A stretch of 64,000 nucleotides of DNA. Origin: Polyangiaceae bacterium (GTDB taxonomy: Bacteria > Myxococcota_A > Polyangia > Polyangiales > Polyangiaceae). The DNA lies in the NCBI GenBank assembly GCA_029266615.1, contig JAQSWN010000001.1, forward strand, positions 59,468 through 123,467, read 5' to 3'. Both the position numbers and the translations under genes were made by a program. Position 1 is the first letter of the stretch; the number at the start of each line of letters is the position of its first letter. Of the stretch, positions 25,549 through 36,490 are shown piece by piece. The notes below the pieces were generated by a model, which saw nothing but the letters and a program-made list of their open reading frames with translations, ran no database searches and had not been told where the DNA came from.

Positions 25549-28500
25549 TCAGGCCTCTTCCATCAGCGCCAGCAGACCGCGGAGCGGGAGCTCGGCCCAG
25601 CTCGGGCGGTTGTTGAGCTCGTAGAGCAGCTCATACAAGGCCTTTTCGACCAGCTGTATCTCCAGCAGCGTGCGAAGCTGGTCCGGGCCGCCTCCCCGGA
25701 ACGGCGCACCTTCCGTCGCGGTCAAGTAGCTGGTCAAGAAATGATGCGCGGCGGCTTGGTAAAACGCGCGCGCCCACGGCTCGAGCTGCTCACGGTCTTC
25801 AGGGCGGATCTGCGCGCCGGGTAGAGGCATGGCCAGCACGCCGAAGGCGGCGTAGTGGAACGAGCGCAGCATCCCCGCGATGTCCGCGAGCGGAGAGCGC
25901 AGCCGGCGGCGCTCCACGGGCGTGCGCGCCGGCTCTCCCTCGAAGTCGATGATGTAAAAGTCGCTGCCCGTGTAGAGCACTTGGCCGAGGTGGTAGTCGC
26001 CGTGGACGCGCATGCGCTGGCCGGCGAGGGGCTGGGTGAGCGCGCGATCCAGGATTTGCCGCAAGCTGGCCTTGCGCTGGACGAGCGACTTCGCGAGCCG
26101 ACTTGCCGGCTCCGGCAAGCTGACCGTCTTGAGCGCGTCAAAGGCTCTGCCGCTGAGATTTCGGACCGACTGATAGAACGCGCGACTGCTGAGGGCGGTG
26201 AAACCCTTCGGCGCGGCCTCGGTGCCGATCGACGTTTCGTAGAGCGCCGCGTGGAGCTCCGCGGTTCGCTTGCCGAGCAAGCTCGCCAGAGGAACATAGT
26301 CCACGTCCAACGTGGCGTCGGTGGCGTCGAACAGTCCGAGCTCCTTGGGGAGCTCGCCCCGGCGCTTGGTGAGCACGGCCTCGTAGAAGCGCTGCGCGTG
26401 GTCGATGGTGAGCTGCCAAGCGTCCCCCTCGTTCTGCACGTAGCTCTCGCTCATCCACAGCGTGCCGACGTCGCCGCTGGTCTCGATGTCGATACGCGCT
26501 TCCAAGACTGGCACGTTGGGACGACGAGTCGCGGTCTCGAGCGCGCGGAGGGTCTCCACCTCCAGGCTGCTGCCCGCCTCCACGCGACGCACCAGCTTGC
26601 CGACCAGCTGCTGGCCGAACAAGAAAGAGGTATTACTCTGCTCGGCGCCGAGCGGCCTGATCGGGTCTGGAGCCGCGATGAAGCCCTTGCCGCCGCGCTT
26701 ACCACGCAAAGCCAGAGCTCGCCCCGAGACGCGTTCATCCCGGAAAGAGAGCTCGTGCAGCGCGAGCGCGGTCTCCGGAGCCAGAGAGGCGTCACAGAGC
26801 CAATACCGGGTGGTGCTCGACTCCGCCTTGCGTACGCCAAGGAGCGCGTTTTCCGGGCGCTCGGACGCCTGGACCATGCTCAGCGGCAGCACGTACGTTT
26901 CCGGCTCGCCCTCCGTGAAGCTCACCTGAACGAACGCGAGCCACAGCCCGGCTAGGCTCGCGGACGGGTTGATGAGGCCCATGAGGTCCAGCGCGTCCGC
27001 GATTTGCGCCTTGGCGACGCTGCGCGCCTTACTCCGGAACCACCGCTGCGCGGGGACGTAGAGAGACAGCACCGGTTCGAGCTTGGAGTCCTTGAGGAAG
27101 AGCTCGTTCCAATCCCCCACGTGATCGGCGGCCCCCAGCGCCACCGGCGAAGTCAGGGAGACCCGGCGCTGCCGCTCGAGCTCGCTGCTGAGTGAGAACC
27201 AAAGGCCGTCGTGACCGCCGAGCGTGAGCCGGTAGGGCCGGGACTCGATGGCAGGGAAGGCGCCGTTACCGACGAGCTCTACGGGTACGACGCCCGCGAA
27301 TTCGCTGAGCTCCAGCTCCACCCACTGCGGGTGACGCGAGAGGTTGACGACGACGAGCAGGGTCGCTCCCTCATGCTCACGCAAGAACGCCAGGACCTTG
27401 CGGTTCTCGGGCGCCAGCATTCGCAAGGTGCCCCGACCGAAAGCGAGGTGCTGCTTTCGGAGCGCAATCGTTCGCTTCATCCACCACAAAAGCGAGCTCG
27501 GGCTCTGCTCCTGGAGCTCCACGTTGACGCTCTCGAAGTGGTAGGAGGGGTCCGTGATGGTGGGCAAGATCAGCCGCTGCGGGTTGGCTCGCGAGAAGCC
27601 GCCGTTGCGGTCCGGGCTCCACTGCATGGGGGTGCGAACGCCGTCCCGGTCGCCGAGGTACGCGTTGTCACCCATCCCGATTTCGTCGCCGTAATAGAGC
27701 ACGGGCGTGCCGGGCAGCGAGAACAGCAGCAGGTTCATCACCTCGATGCGTCGGCGGTCGTTCTCCAAGAGCGGGGCGAGGCGGCGACGAATGCCGAGGT
27801 TGATGCGCGTCTGCCGGTCCGAGGCGTAGCGCTCCACCATGTAGTCACGTTCTTCGTCCGTCACCATTTCGAGCGTGAGCTCGTCGTGGTTGCGCAAGAA
27901 AATGGCCCATTGGCACGACTCCGGGATCGACGGCGTCTGCTCCAAGATGTCGCCGATGGCGTAGCTGTCCTCCATCCGCAGAGCCATGAACAGGCGCGGC
28001 ATGATCGGGAAATGGAAGGACATGTGGCACTCGTCGCCACGGCCGAAATACAGGGCCGCGTCTTCCGGCCACTGATTGGCCTCTGCGAGGAGCATCCTCC
28101 CGGTGAAAGTGCGATCCACATGGGCCCGCAAATTGCGCAGAAAAGCGTGCGTTTCCGGCAAATTTTCGCACGTGGTCCCGGCGCGCTCGTACAGGTACGG
28201 AACCGCGTCCAAACGCATGCCGTCGACCCCGAGTGAAAACCAGAAGTCGACCACTTCCAGCATCGCGGTCTGAACTTCCGGATTGTCGAAATTCAGATCC
28301 GGCTGGTGCGAAAAGAAGCGGTGCCAAAAGTACTGTTTGGCAACCGGGTCCCAACTCCAGTTCGAGGTCTCGTAGTCCTGGAAGATGATCCGCGCTTCGG
28401 ACCACTTGCTGGGGTCGTCGCTCCACACGTAGAAGTCACGTTCGGGCGAGCCGGGCGGCGCTCGACGCGCTCGTTCGAACCAAGGGTGCTGGTCGGACGT

Positions 28501-28812
28501 GTGGTTCAGGACCAGCTCGGTGATGACGCGCAAGCCGCGCGCGTGGGCCTCGGTCAGTAGCTCTCGAAAGTCGTCCAGCGTACCGACCGCGGGGTGGACC
28601 GCGAAATAGTCCGCGATGTCGTAGCCGTCGTCTTTGAGGGGAGACGGATAGAGGGGCAGGAGCCACAGGGCCGAGACGCCTAAGTCCCGAAGGTAGTCGA
28701 GCTTTTGAATCAAGCCGCGGAGGTCGCCAATGCCGTCCCCATCCGAATCGTAGAACGAGCGCACGCGCAGCTCGTAAATGACGGCGTCTTTGTACCAATC
28801 GGCTTCGTTCAT
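25549..28812 (-). CDS. treS: Trehalose synthase fused to maltokinase
   Basis: A 1087-residue two-domain enzyme. Residues 1 to about 550 form a GH13 trehalose synthase: DADYF-type text YDIADYFAVHPAVGT, nucleophile Asp in GVDGMRLDAVPYL, acid/base Glu in MLLAEANQWPE and FLRNHDELTLE. Residues from about 570 to the end are a maltokinase with RVHGDYHLGQVLY and FYIIDFEGEP, the kinase catalytic and metal-binding motifs. TreS interconverts maltose and trehalose; the kinase makes maltose-1-phosphate, the substrate of GlgE, which is not in this window. The gene overlaps treZ by 4 bp. Confidence 0.95.
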   Translation of the reverse strand: MNEADWYKDAVIYELRVRSFYDSDGDGIGDLRGLIQKLDYLRDLGVSALWLLPLYPSPLKDDGYDIADYFAVHPAVGTLDDFRELLTEAHARGLRVITELVLNHTSDQHPWFERARRAPPGSPERDFYVWSDDPSKWSEARIIFQDYETSNWSWDPVAKQYFWHRFFSHQPDLNFDNPEVQTAMLEVVDFWFSLGVDGMRLDAVPYLYERAGTTCENLPETHAFLRNLRAHVDRTFTGRMLLAEANQWPEDAALYFGRGDECHMSFHFPIMPRLFMALRMEDSYAIGDILEQTPSIPESCQWAIFLRNHDELTLEMVTDEERDYMVERYASDRQTRINLGIRRRLAPLLENDRRRIEVMNLLLFSLPGTPVLYYGDEIGMGDNAYLGDRDGVRTPMQWSPDRNGGFSRANPQRLILPTITDPSYHFESVNVELQEQSPSSLLWWMKRTIALRKQHLAFGRGTLRMLAPENRKVLAFLREHEGATLLVVVNLSRHPQWVELELSEFAGVVPVELVGNGAFPAIESRPYRLTLGGHDGLWFSLSSELERQRRVSLTSPVALGAADHVGDWNELFLKDSKLEPVLSLYVPAQRWFRSKARSVAKAQIADALDLMGLINPSASLAGLWLAFVQVSFTEGEPETYVLPLSMVQASERPENALLGVRKAESSTTRYWLCDASLAPETALALHELSFRDERVSGRALALRGKRGGKGFIAAPDPIRPLGAEQSNTSFLFGQQLVGKLVRRVEAGSSLEVETLRALETATRRPNVPVLEARIDIETSGDVGTLWMSESYVQNEGDAWQLTIDHAQRFYEAVLTKRRGELPKELGLFDATDATLDVDYVPLASLLGKRTAELHAALYETSIGTEAAPKGFTALSSRAFYQSVRNLSGRAFDALKTVSLPEPASRLAKSLVQRKASLRQILDRALTQPLAGQRMRVHGDYHLGQVLYTGSDFYIIDFEGEPARTPVERRRLRSPLADIAGMLRSFHYAAFGVLAMPLPGAQIRPEDREQLEPWARAFYQAAAHHFLTSYLTATEGAPFRGGGPDQLRTLLEIQLVEKALYELLYELNNRPSWAELPLRGLLALMEEA

Positions 28813-30602
28813 AGTGTTCCTTCCGCGAGACCCGTCGGGTGCCCCTCCGCTGCCAGCACGACCGTCGTGCTCGGAGGTAAAGTGTCGCCATCCTGCTTGT
28901 CGCTACGGAGCAGCGTGCGCGGCGAGTGCAGCCCCAACCGCTCCATGAGGCTGCTCAACGTGAGCGGCGCAGCGGTCACGTTCATCACGAGCACACGCTG
29001 CTCGCTGCCGAGTGAACGCTGCACCGTGAGCGCCCCGTCCACCGCACGAGCCCGGAGTGCGCGCCTCGAAGCATGCGCCAGGACCGGGTCCGTCCTTCGG
29101 AGCTGCAAGGCGGCGCGGTAAAGCTCGAGCGTCCGCGCGTGCTCCGGCTGCTCACGCTCGGGCCAGCTGAGCTTGGAGCGCAAGAAGGTCTGCGGGTCTT
29201 GCGGATCCGGAATTTGCAATTGGCGCTCAGGGTCCGAAAAGTCGGGGAAGGCGGCGAACTCACGACGCCGCCCTTCGCTCACGAGTCGCCCCAGCTCGGC
29301 GTCGTGATCGGTGAAGTATTGAAACGGAGTCGTGGCCCCCCACTCTTGGCCCATGAACAGCAGCGGCGTCATCGGCAAGAACAGCAGCAGGAGCGAAGCG
29401 GCGCGAAACGCGTCCCCCGGCGGCAAGCGCTCGCCGAACGGACGGTTGCCGATTTGATCGTGATTTTGGATGCAATACGTGAGCGCGCCGGCCTCGAGCG
29501 CGTGGGCGGGGGTGCCGCGAGGCTCTTTGCTGACGGGGTTCGTTTGGCCGGTGAACAGCCACCCTTGATTGATGGTCTGCGCGATGCCTTCCGCGGAGGG
29601 GACGTAGGCTCCGTAGTAGCCGTGCTGCTCGCCGGTGAGGGTCACCCGGACTTGATGATGGAAGTCGTCCGCCCACAGGCCGTCCAGCCCGACCGCGGTT
29701 ACCAGATCGGCTTGGTTTCGCTCGTCCTCTGCGATCAAGAGCCTCGGCGGTGTGAGGCCGTGGGCAAGCGCGGCGAGCTCCGCCAGCACGTGCGTTGGCG
29801 ACGGATCCAAAATGGCATGAGTCGCGTCCAGCCGCAGCCCGTCGAACCCCAGCTCCTCGAGCCAATAGCGAGCGTTCTCGAGCACCAAGGCGCGCAGCGC
29901 AGGTTCCTCGAAGCTTGGGGGCTGCCCCCACGCATTGTGGAGGCTTTCGCTGAAGTACTTGGGGGAGTACGCGGAGAGGTAGTTTCCGGCGGGGCCGAAG
30001 TGGTTGTACACGACGTCCAAAAGCACCGACAGCCCGAGCTCATGCGCGGTTTGGACGAATCGGCGCACGTCTTCCGGAGTGCCGTACGCGGCGTGCGGCG
30101 CGTACAACGCCACGCCGTCGTAACCCCAGCCGCGCTCACCCGCGAACGCGGCGATGGGCATCAGCTCTACACAAGTAACGCCCAGCTCGACGAGCGCGGA
30201 CAGCCGTTCCCGCGCGCTTTCGAAAGTGCCTTCCGGGGTGAAGGTGCCCACGTGCAGCTCGTAAATGACGAGCTCGGAGAGCGTGCGCGCGGGCAGGCGC
30301 TCGCTAGGCTTTTGCGACGCACACACGCGCGCCGGGCCGTGAACGCCGAGCGGCAGGTAGCGCGCGTACGGGTCGGGAAGACGCCGGCCGTCGACGGAGA
30401 AGAAGTAGAGAGCGCCTTGCGATACGTTGGGTAGGGCCCCACCGAAGTAGCCGCCGCCGAGAGGCGTGAGCTCATGCTCGGCGAGCCGTCGCAGCTCACC
30501 ATCTACGAGCTCTACCGCGCAGCGCTCGGCTTGGGCGAACGCGGCGAAGTAGGTCGAGCCGTCGGGCAAAGCGTGCGCCCCGAGCCGTGGAGGCGAAGTC
30601 AT
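28809..30602 (-). CDS. treZ: Malto-oligosyltrehalose trehalohydrolase
   Basis: A 597-residue GH13 enzyme. An N-terminal E-set domain ([25 protein letters not shown]) precedes the barrel: [36 protein letters not shown], nucleophile Asp in [13 protein letters not shown], acid/base Glu in [13 protein letters not shown] and [16 protein letters not shown]. TreZ releases trehalose from the maltooligosyl trehalose made by TreY. It overlaps the genes on both sides by 4 bp and so is coupled to the GlgX-TreY fusion upstream. Confidence 0.95.
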   Translation of the reverse strand: MTSPPRLGAHALPDGSTYFAAFAQAERCAVELVDGELRRLAEHELTPLGGGYFGGALPNVSQGALYFFSVDGRRLPDPYARYLPLGVHGPARVCASQKPSERLPARTLSELVIYELHVGTFTPEGTFESARERLSALVELGVTCVELMPIAAFAGERGWGYDGVALYAPHAAYGTPEDVRRFVQTAHELGLSVLLDVVYNHFGPAGNYLSAYSPKYFSESLHNAWGQPPSFEEPALRALVLENARYWLEELGFDGLRLDATHAILDPSPTHVLAELAALAHGLTPPRLLIAEDERNQADLVTAVGLDGLWADDFHHQVRVTLTGEQHGYYGAYVPSAEGIAQTINQGWLFTGQTNPVSKEPRGTPAHALEAGALTYCIQNHDQIGNRPFGERLPPGDAFRAASLLLLFLPMTPLLFMGQEWGATTPFQYFTDHDAELGRLVSEGRRREFAAFPDFSDPERQLQIPDPQDPQTFLRSKLSWPEREQPEHARTLELYRAALQLRRTDPVLAHASRRALRARAVDGALTVQRSLGSEQRVLVMNVTAAPLTLSSLMERLGLHSPRTLLRSDKQDGDTLPPSTTVVLAAEGHPTGLAEGTL

Positions 30603-33600
30603 GCTCCCTCTTTTACCAGCAACGCCAAGGGAAAGTGAGCCAATGCTCGAGCCAACGGCAGCGCGCCCGTGACCTCCAAGACCTCACCCGTCAGCTCGTT
30701 GCGCCAGCGTCCCGCATCCAGCCCCAAGACAGCGCGATCGCCCCACGCCTCGCCGACGGGGAAGGCGTCCTTGTTCGCGACTAGCTCGCGGGACAGCCTC
30801 GGTACCACACACGCGATGCGTTTGTCCTCGAATGCACGCACGAACGCGACTGCCTTCTCGGTGGCATTCAGCGGAACGTAGTCTCCCTGGGCGAAGAGCT
30901 CCGGCTCTCGTCGGCGCAGCTGCAGCGCGAGGTGCGTGACATACAGCTTCACGCGGCCGTCCTGGTAAGTGTCGAGCAACTCTGCCGAAAGCGCGCCGCG
31001 TTGCTCGAGCTTGCGCTGGATCTCGCGCAAGTATTGCCGACGAAGCTCGTAGTCGACGGGCCTTCGGTTGTCCGGATCGACCAGAGCCTGGTTCCAAAGC
31101 TCCCCTCCCTGGTACGTGTCGGGGACGCCGGGCACGCACAGGCGCAGTAGCGTCTGCGCGAGCGCGTTCGTCGCCCCTGCCCGGTCCACCTTGCTGCAAA
31201 ATCGGGCTACGGCGCGGACGAAATCGCGGTCTCTGAGCACCTTGTTCACGAAGTCTGCGAGCTTCGCTTCGTAGTCCGCGTTGTTCGACAGCCAGGACGT
31301 CTCCGTCTTTGCCTCGCGCGCCGCTTTCAAGAGGTAAGCCGCGCAGCGCTCGCGCAAGCCTTCCTCCGCGCTCTCTGGCGCGCCGAACGGCCACACGCCG
31401 ACGAGGCTTTGGTAGAACGCGTACTCGAGCGACGGCTCCGGTACGGGTCGATCTTCCACCTCGCCGCGCGCCGAAGCGCTCAGCTCTCGGAAGCGCTGGA
31501 CGGCCTGGTCCCACTCGCCGGGGAGCTCACTCAGTACGGCGATGCGCGCGCCGGCGTCGTCACCGCGTTTGGTGTCGTGGGTCGCGGTCGTGACCATGGA
31601 GAGCGGCCACGTGCGCGCTCGGTCCGCGTTCTCACGGTGAAACTCGGTGATGCTCGTGGCGAGCTTGCTCGGCGAATCGCCGACCTCGTTGCGGCAGATG
31701 AGGCGCGAGTAGCGATAAAACGCCGTATCTTCCACGGCTTTGGCCATGATCGGCCCGGTGAGTTGCTGAAAGCGGAGCGCGAAGGCGGTGTGTCGCTGCT
31801 TCTGCGGCTCCGCTCCCTCCAGCCGCAACAAAAGCAAATCCTCGAAGAACGAGAACACGCTCGCGTTCAGGGCGCGGTTGCGGAGCCGCGCGAGGCGGAC
31901 GGCGGCGCGAACGACCCGCTCCGAACGGGCGCCGACCGGCTTTCCAGCGCGGACGTAGGTGCGATACACCGGGAAGGCGCAGACGATCTCGGTCAGCGCG
32001 TGGGTCAAACCGAGCAGCGTGAAGTCGCGAAACCGCCGGTCGCTCATCGCGATGCGGTGGGCGGCTTGGGCGAGGACGTTCAGCTCGCTGATGAGCACGT
32101 AGCGCACGACGTGGCGTTTGCATTCGTACTCGTGCTCTTGAAAGGCGCGCGCGTCGCCGGTCAAACTGGTGTACGTGCGCGTCAGCGCCTGCTCGGCCTC
32201 GGGCGCGACCCAAAGCCCGCGCACGCTCACGCCGAACTCGTAGCCCGTCGTGCCATCCACCGGCCATTCTTCGGGCAAAGCTTCGTCGCGCTGCAGGATT
32301 TTTTCGACCAAGATCGGCAGGGGGCGAGCCAAGTCGTCCGGGCTCATGGGCTCCCCGGAGGCCGGCGGGTGAAAGCGAGCCTGTAGCTTCTCGAAGTAGT
32401 CCAGGGGGTCGTACAGGCCGTCGGTGTGGTCGAGCCGGAGCGCGTTGATGTGTCCGGCGTCGATCAGCTTGAACAGCGTCGCGTGGGCTTCTTGGAAGAC
32501 GGCATCCTCCTCCATGCGCACGGCGGCCAGCTCGTTGACGTCGAAGAAGCGGCGGTAGTTGATCTCCTCCGTGGCGACCTGCCAGAAGCTGAGGCGGTAA
32601 CTTTGCTGCTCTAGGATGGAGTCGAGCAGATCGAAGCTGCTCGGTGCGCCCGGTGTCCCATTGACTTGCTCGAGCGCTCGTTCGAAAGAGGTACGGATTG
32701 GTGTCGATGCTTGCCACAACGCCGAGAGGCGCCGCTTGATGACCTCCACCTCGCGCGCGCGCTCCTTCTTGAGCTCGAGCGCGGTCTCGTGACGATTCGG
32801 CAAGTGCTTGAGCGCGGAGATGATGCTCTCCAGCTCGTGGCGTTCCAAGTCAGTTTCGGGCAGCGTCACGCGAGACGCGGCCAGCTCGAACAACGGCAGC
32901 AGCGACTTGGGGCCAAGCGGCAGCAGCCGCTCGTAGTAGCGCAGCTTGAAGCTCCCGCTGTCCCAAACGATCGAGAGCTCTCCGCCCTCCAAAACGCGAC
33001 CGTACTGATCGCCGAGGAGCGGCAGCAGCACGCGGTCCTGCAAATCTTTACGTACCGGTCGCCAATCGATGTCGAAATATTCGGCAAAAAGCGAGCTCGG
33101 TCCATTCTCGAGCACGTGATCCCACCAGCGATTCTGGCCGATCGCCACGCCCATGTGGTTCGGCACCCAATCCACGAGCAGGCCCATGCCACGCTGCTTC
33201 AGCTCGCTGGCGAACCGCTCGAAAGTGCCCTCCGCGCCGAGCTCGGGGTTCAGACGATGGTGCTCCACCACGTCGTAGCCGTGAGTGCTGCCGCGCGCGG
33301 CCGCCATCAGCGGAGACGTGTACGCATCCGTGACTCCGAGCTCGTGCAAGTAGCTGACGATTTCACTCGCGCGCTCGAAACCCAGCTCCCCGCCGAGTTG
33401 CAAGCGGTACGTCGCGCCCAGGCGATGAATCGCGCCACTGCGTCGGACCACGCGCGAAGCCGCCGATAGCAGCATGACGGAGCGGCCGGGCATGCGCACC
33501 CGGTCGCCCTGCAAGCGACCGCGGCGGCCGTCGTCGGCCGTGTCGACCAGCACTTGCCAGGGCTGGCGCACGCTGTCCAAGTGCGGCAGCGAAAGCTCGA

Positions 33601-35557
33601 CCTCCGTGGAGGCGGCGTTGAGCACGAGCAGGAGGTTGTCGTCCACGAGCGGACGACCGTCGTCGTCCACGTCGTCGATGCCGCGCCCGGCGAGGAACAT
33701 CGCCACCACGCGGTTGTCGCCGTTTTGCCAGTCCTCTTGGGTCATGGGCCGGCCCGCGCCATTGAACCAAAGCAGGTCGTGAAGCTTGGTTCCGCTTACG
33801 TCCAACCCTTGGAAGAACTTCGAGCGACGCAGCGCGGGGTGCTCCCGCCGCAGTCGAATGAGCCACTTGGTGTAGTCGAGCAACGACCGCTGCTCCGGCT
33901 CGAGCTGCCAGCTGAGCCAGCTCGTCTCGTTGTCCTGACAATACGCGTTGTTGTTGCCGTGCTGCGTGCGGCCCAGCTCGTCGCCCGCCACCAACATCGG
34001 CGTGCCCTGGGCGAGCAGCAGAGTCGCGAGGAGGTTTCGTTGCTGCCGAGCCCGAACTGCGCGTACCTCGGCATCCTCCGTCGGCCCTTCCGCCCCGTAG
34101 CCGTGGGAATGCTCGTTGTCGTTGCCGTCGCGGTTCCCCTCCCCGTTCGCGTCGTTGTGCTTGTGGTCGTAAGAAACGAGATCGCGCAGCGTGAAGCCGT
34201 CGTGCGCGGTCACGAAGTTGACGCTCGCCGCCGGAACGCGCCCGCCCGAGGCATACAGATCGCTGCTGCCGGTGAGCCGGTAGCCCATCTCTCCAATCAG
34301 CCCGGGGTCGCCGCGCCAGAACGCGCGCACGGTGTCGCGGTAGCGGCCGTTCCACTCCGCCCAACGGACCGGAAACTTGCCGACTTGGTAGCCGCCGTCC
34401 CCCACGTCCCACGGTTCGGCGATGAGCTTCAGGTCCCGCAAGGTGGGCGACTGATGGATCAGCGTGAAGAACGAGGAGAGCTGATCTACCTCATGCAGCT
34501 GGCGCGCCAACGTCGATGCCAGATCGAAGCGGAAGCCGTCGACGTGCATCTCCACGGCCCAGTAGCGGAGCGAATCCATGATCATCGCCAGCACCTGGGG
34601 GCTGCGCACGTTGAGGGTGTTCCCGGTGCCGGTGTAATCGAAGTAGAAGCGCGGCTGTTCGCCGACCAGGCGGTAGTACGTCGCGTTGTCGATGCCTTTG
34701 AAGCTGAAGGTCGGCCCGAGGTGGTTCCCCTCGGCGGTGTGGTTGTAGACGACGTCCAGAATCACTTCCAGACCGGCGCGGTGCAGATCTTTCACCATCT
34801 GCTTGAACTCGCGCACCTCACCGCCAAGCTCGTTGTTGGAGCGGTAGCGCACGTCCGGCGCGAAGAAGCCGATCGAGTTGTAACCCCAGTAGTTGCGCAA
34901 CCCTTTATCGAGGAGGTGCTTGTCGTCCACGAACGCGTGGACCGGCATCAGCTCGATGGTGGTGATTCCCAGCTCCTTTAGGTACGCGATGGTCGCGGGG
35001 TGCGCGACGCCCGCGTACGTGCCGCGCAAGTTCTCCGGAACGCCCGGGTGCAGCTTGGTGAGCCCTTTGACGTGCGCTTCGTAGATGACGGCGCGACGCA
35101 TGGGAACGCGCGGAGCCTGGTCCCCCTCCCAATCGAAGCTGGGATCCACCACCACACCGCGCGGCGCGCCCAGCCCCTCCTCTTCGGAGGCCCTGAGATC
35201 TTCGTCAGGGTTGCCGAGCTCGTAGGCGAAGCAACCGCGTTCCCAGCGCTCCACACCGTCTAGCGCGCGCGCATAAGGGTCCAGCAGTACGACGTTCGGG
35301 TTGAAGCGGTGGCCGCTCTCCGGGTCGTACGGGCCTTTGACGCGGTAGCCATAGCGCTGCCCGACCGTGATCCCCGGTACGTAGACGTGCCAGACGTGCT
35401 CGGTCCGTTGCTGAACCGCAATGCGCTGCTCTTTATCTGCGTCGTCGAACAGGCACAGGTCCACGCCTTCCGCGTTGGCCGAATACAGAGCGAAGTTCAC
35501 CCCTTGGCCATCCCAAGTGGCGCCAAGCGGATGCGGATTCCCCGGGAGAGTTTTCAT
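30599..35557 (-). CDS. glgX-treY: GlgX-TreY fusion: glycogen debranching enzyme plus maltooligosyl trehalose synthase
   Basis: A 1652-residue fusion. Residues 1 to about 700 are GlgX: N-terminal E-set domain ([20 protein letters not shown]), [19 protein letters not shown], nucleophile Asp in [11 protein letters not shown] and Glu in [16 protein letters not shown]. From about 710 to the end is Tre[62 protein letters not shown] and [15 protein letters not shown]. GlgX cuts branches from glycogen, and TreY turns the freed chain end into a trehalosyl unit, so the fusion would pass linear chains from one site to the next. It is the first gene of the operon. No Shine-Dalgarno site precedes the ATG. 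Confidence 0.95.
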   Translation of the reverse strand: MKTLPGNPHPLGATWDGQGVNFALYSANAEGVDLCLFDDADKEQRIAVQQRTEHVWHVYVPGITVGQRYGYRVKGPYDPESGHRFNPNVVLLDPYARALDGVERWERGCFAYELGNPDEDLRASEEEGLGAPRGVVVDPSFDWEGDQAPRVPMRRAVIYEAHVKGLTKLHPGVPENLRGTYAGVAHPATIAYLKELGITTIELMPVHAFVDDKHLLDKGLRNYWGYNSIGFFAPDVRYRSNNELGGEVREFKQMVKDLHRAGLEVILDVVYNHTAEGNHLGPTFSFKGIDNATYYRLVGEQPRFYFDYTGTGNTLNVRSPQVLAMIMDSLRYWAVEMHVDGFRFDLASTLARQLHEVDQLSSFFTLIHQSPTLRDLKLIAEPWDVGDGGYQVGKFPVRWAEWNGRYRDTVRAFWRGDPGLIGEMGYRLTGSSDLYASGGRVPAASVNFVTAHDGFTLRDLVSYDHKHNDANGEGNRDGNDNEHSHGYGAEGPTEDAEVRAVRARQQRNLLATLLLAQGTPMLVAGDELGRTQHGNNNAYCQDNETSWLSWQLEPEQRSLLDYTKWLIRLRREHPALRRSKFFQGLDVSGTKLHDLLWFNGAGRPMTQEDWQNGDNRVVAMFLAGRGIDDVDDDGRPLVDDNLLLVLNAASTEVELSLPHLDSVRQPWQVLVDTADDGRRGRLQGDRVRMPGRSVMLLSAASRVVRRSGAIHRLGATYRLQLGGELGFERASEIVSYLHELGVTDAYTSPLMAAARGSTHGYDVVEHHRLNPELGAEGTFERFASELKQRGMGLLVDWVPNHMGVAIGQNRWWDHVLENGPSSLFAEYFDIDWRPVRKDLQDRVLLPLLGDQYGRVLEGGELSIVWDSGSFKLRYYERLLPLGPKSLLPLFELAASRVTLPETDLERHELESIISALKHLPNRHETALELKKERAREVEVIKRRLSALWQASTPIRTSFERALEQVNGTPGAPSSFDLLDSILEQQSYRLSFWQVATEEINYRRFFDVNELAAVRMEEDAVFQEAHATLFKLIDAGHINALRLDHTDGLYDPLDYFEKLQARFHPPASGEPMSPDDLARPLPILVEKILQRDEALPEEWPVDGTTGYEFGVSVRGLWVAPEAEQALTRTYTSLTGDARAFQEHEYECKRHVVRYVLISELNVLAQAAHRIAMSDRRFRDFTLLGLTHALTEIVCAFPVYRTYVRAGKPVGARSERVVRAAVRLARLRNRALNASVFSFFEDLLLLRLEGAEPQKQRHTAFALRFQQLTGPIMAKAVEDTAFYRYSRLICRNEVGDSPSKLATSITEFHRENADRARTWPLSMVTTATHDTKRGDDAGARIAVLSELPGEWDQAVQRFRELSASARGEVEDRPVPEPSLEYAFYQSLVGVWPFGAPESAEEGLRERCAAYLLKAAREAKTETSWLSNNADYEAKLADFVNKVLRDRDFVRAVARFCSKVDRAGATNALAQTLLRLCVPGVPDTYQGGELWNQALVDPDNRRPVDYELRRQYLREIQRKLEQRGALSAELLDTYQDGRVKLYVTHLALQLRRREPELFAQGDYVPLNATEKAVAFVRAFEDKRIACVVPRLSRELVANKDAFPVGEAWGDRAVLGLDAGRWRNELTGEVLEVTGALPLARALAHFPLALLVKEGA

Positions 35558-35574
35558 GCGGGCGCGAGGCCGTC

Positions 35575-35590
35575 AGCAAGGCGCATGCCG
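35575..35590 (-). promoter_or_regulatory. sigma-54-like -24/-12 element before the trehalose operon
   Basis: CGGCATGCGCCTTGCT on the minus strand matches TGGCACG-N4-TTGC at 9 of 11 positions. The start of transcription would fall near 35564, about 7 bases before the GlgX-TreY ATG. A short palindrome, CGCATTTGTAATGCG at 35621-35635, lies upstream and could be an activator site. The rest of the 174-base gap to surE shows nothing else I can name. Confidence 0.45.
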
Positions 35591-35731
35591 CCACACAGGC
35601 GAAACGGGCCACGCGATCCCCGCATTTGTAATGCGTGGCTGTCGGGCCTAGATGCACTCGCACTGTTGCACTTCGCCTCGCCACGGGGAGCTTCGCGTCA
35701 CATTTAGGCCCCACCCGGCCGATGACTTGGC

Positions 35732-36460
35732 CTACCCGACGGGTCGCCGTTGGGCGCGCTCGAGCGCGGGTCCGTCGGTGAGGTCCAAGCGCAGCGGTGT
35801 GATCGAGCTCAGCCCGTGCTCGACCGCCCAGCGGTCGGTTCCTTCTTCGGTCTCTTCCATGGGCACTACCGTGAACCAATAGAGCTGCCGCCCCATCGGG
35901 TCTTTCACCGGAACGACTTTGCCGTCGTAGTGGCGGACGGACTGGCGCGTCCAGACCGTACCTTGCGGCCGGAGCGGGAAATTCACGTTCACGAGCGGCA
36001 GGCTCGCGTCGGGAAGAAGCGTTCGGAGCACCTCCGCGACGTGTGGCTTGAGGCGCTCGAAGTCCGCCTCGGCGCTGGAGCTCGGGGCGCTGAGCGCGAT
36101 GCCGCGACTGCCCATGAGCGCAGCTTGCTTGGCGCCCGCCAGGGTGCCGCTGTGCCACATGGAATTGCCCAAATTAGGGCCGATGTTGATGCCGGAGAGC
36201 ACGACGTCCGCCTTCTCCAAGATGGAAAATCCGACCGCCACGCAGTCCGCCGGCGTGCCGTCCACGCGGAACGCGTCGAAGCCCTCCACCTTCGTGGGCC
36301 GATAGGACAAAGGACGACTGTGTGTCACGGCATGCCCCGTTGAAGAGCGCTCCACGTCGGGTGCGACGATGGTCACTTGCGCGAATTCAGCGGCAACCTG
36401 GGCCAAAGCCAATATGCCGGGGCTGTAGATGCCGTCATCGTTGACGATCAGGACTTTCAT
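35732..36460 (-). CDS. surE: 5'-nucleotidase SurE
   Basis: A 242-residue protein with the SurE signature MKVLIVNDDGIYSPGI at the N-terminus (metal-binding Asp pair), VVAPDVERSSTGHAVT, and VVLSGINIGPNLGNSMWHSGTLAGAKQAAL carrying the conserved Asn and Ser. SurE is a metal-dependent nucleoside 5'-monophosphate phosphatase linked to stationary-phase survival. It is divergent from the lipid-kinase-like gene with only 29 bases between start codons; that gap carries -24/-12-like elements on both strands. Confidence 0.93.
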   Translation of the reverse strand: MKVLIVNDDGIYSPGILALAQVAAEFAQVTIVAPDVERSSTGHAVTHSRPLSYRPTKVEGFDAFRVDGTPADCVAVGFSILEKADVVLSGINIGPNLGNSMWHSGTLAGAKQAALMGSRGIALSAPSSSAEADFERLKPHVAEVLRTLLPDASLPLVNVNFPLRPQGTVWTRQSVRHYDGKVVPVKDPMGRQLYWFTVVPMEETEEGTDRWAVEHGLSSITPLRLDLTDGPALERAQRRPVG

Positions 36461-36462
36461 AG

Positions 36463-36478
36463 GGGTCCGCTTCCTGCA
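36463..36478 (+). promoter_or_regulatory. Weak sigma-54-like -24/-12 element for the lipid-kinase-like gene
   Basis: GGGTCCGCTTCCTGCA has the GG-N10-GC frame and ends in TGCA, 13 bases before ATG 36490, but matches the consensus at only about 7 of 11 positions. It overlaps the surE element on the other strand. Confidence 0.25.
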
Positions 36479-36490
36479 ATGCGCCGGCCA
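36475..36490 (-). promoter_or_regulatory. sigma-54-like -24/-12 element for surE
   Basis: TGGCCGGCGCATTGCA on the minus strand keeps TGGC and TTGCA at exact -24/-12 spacing. Transcription would start near 36464, four bases before the surE ATG. Confidence 0.45.
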
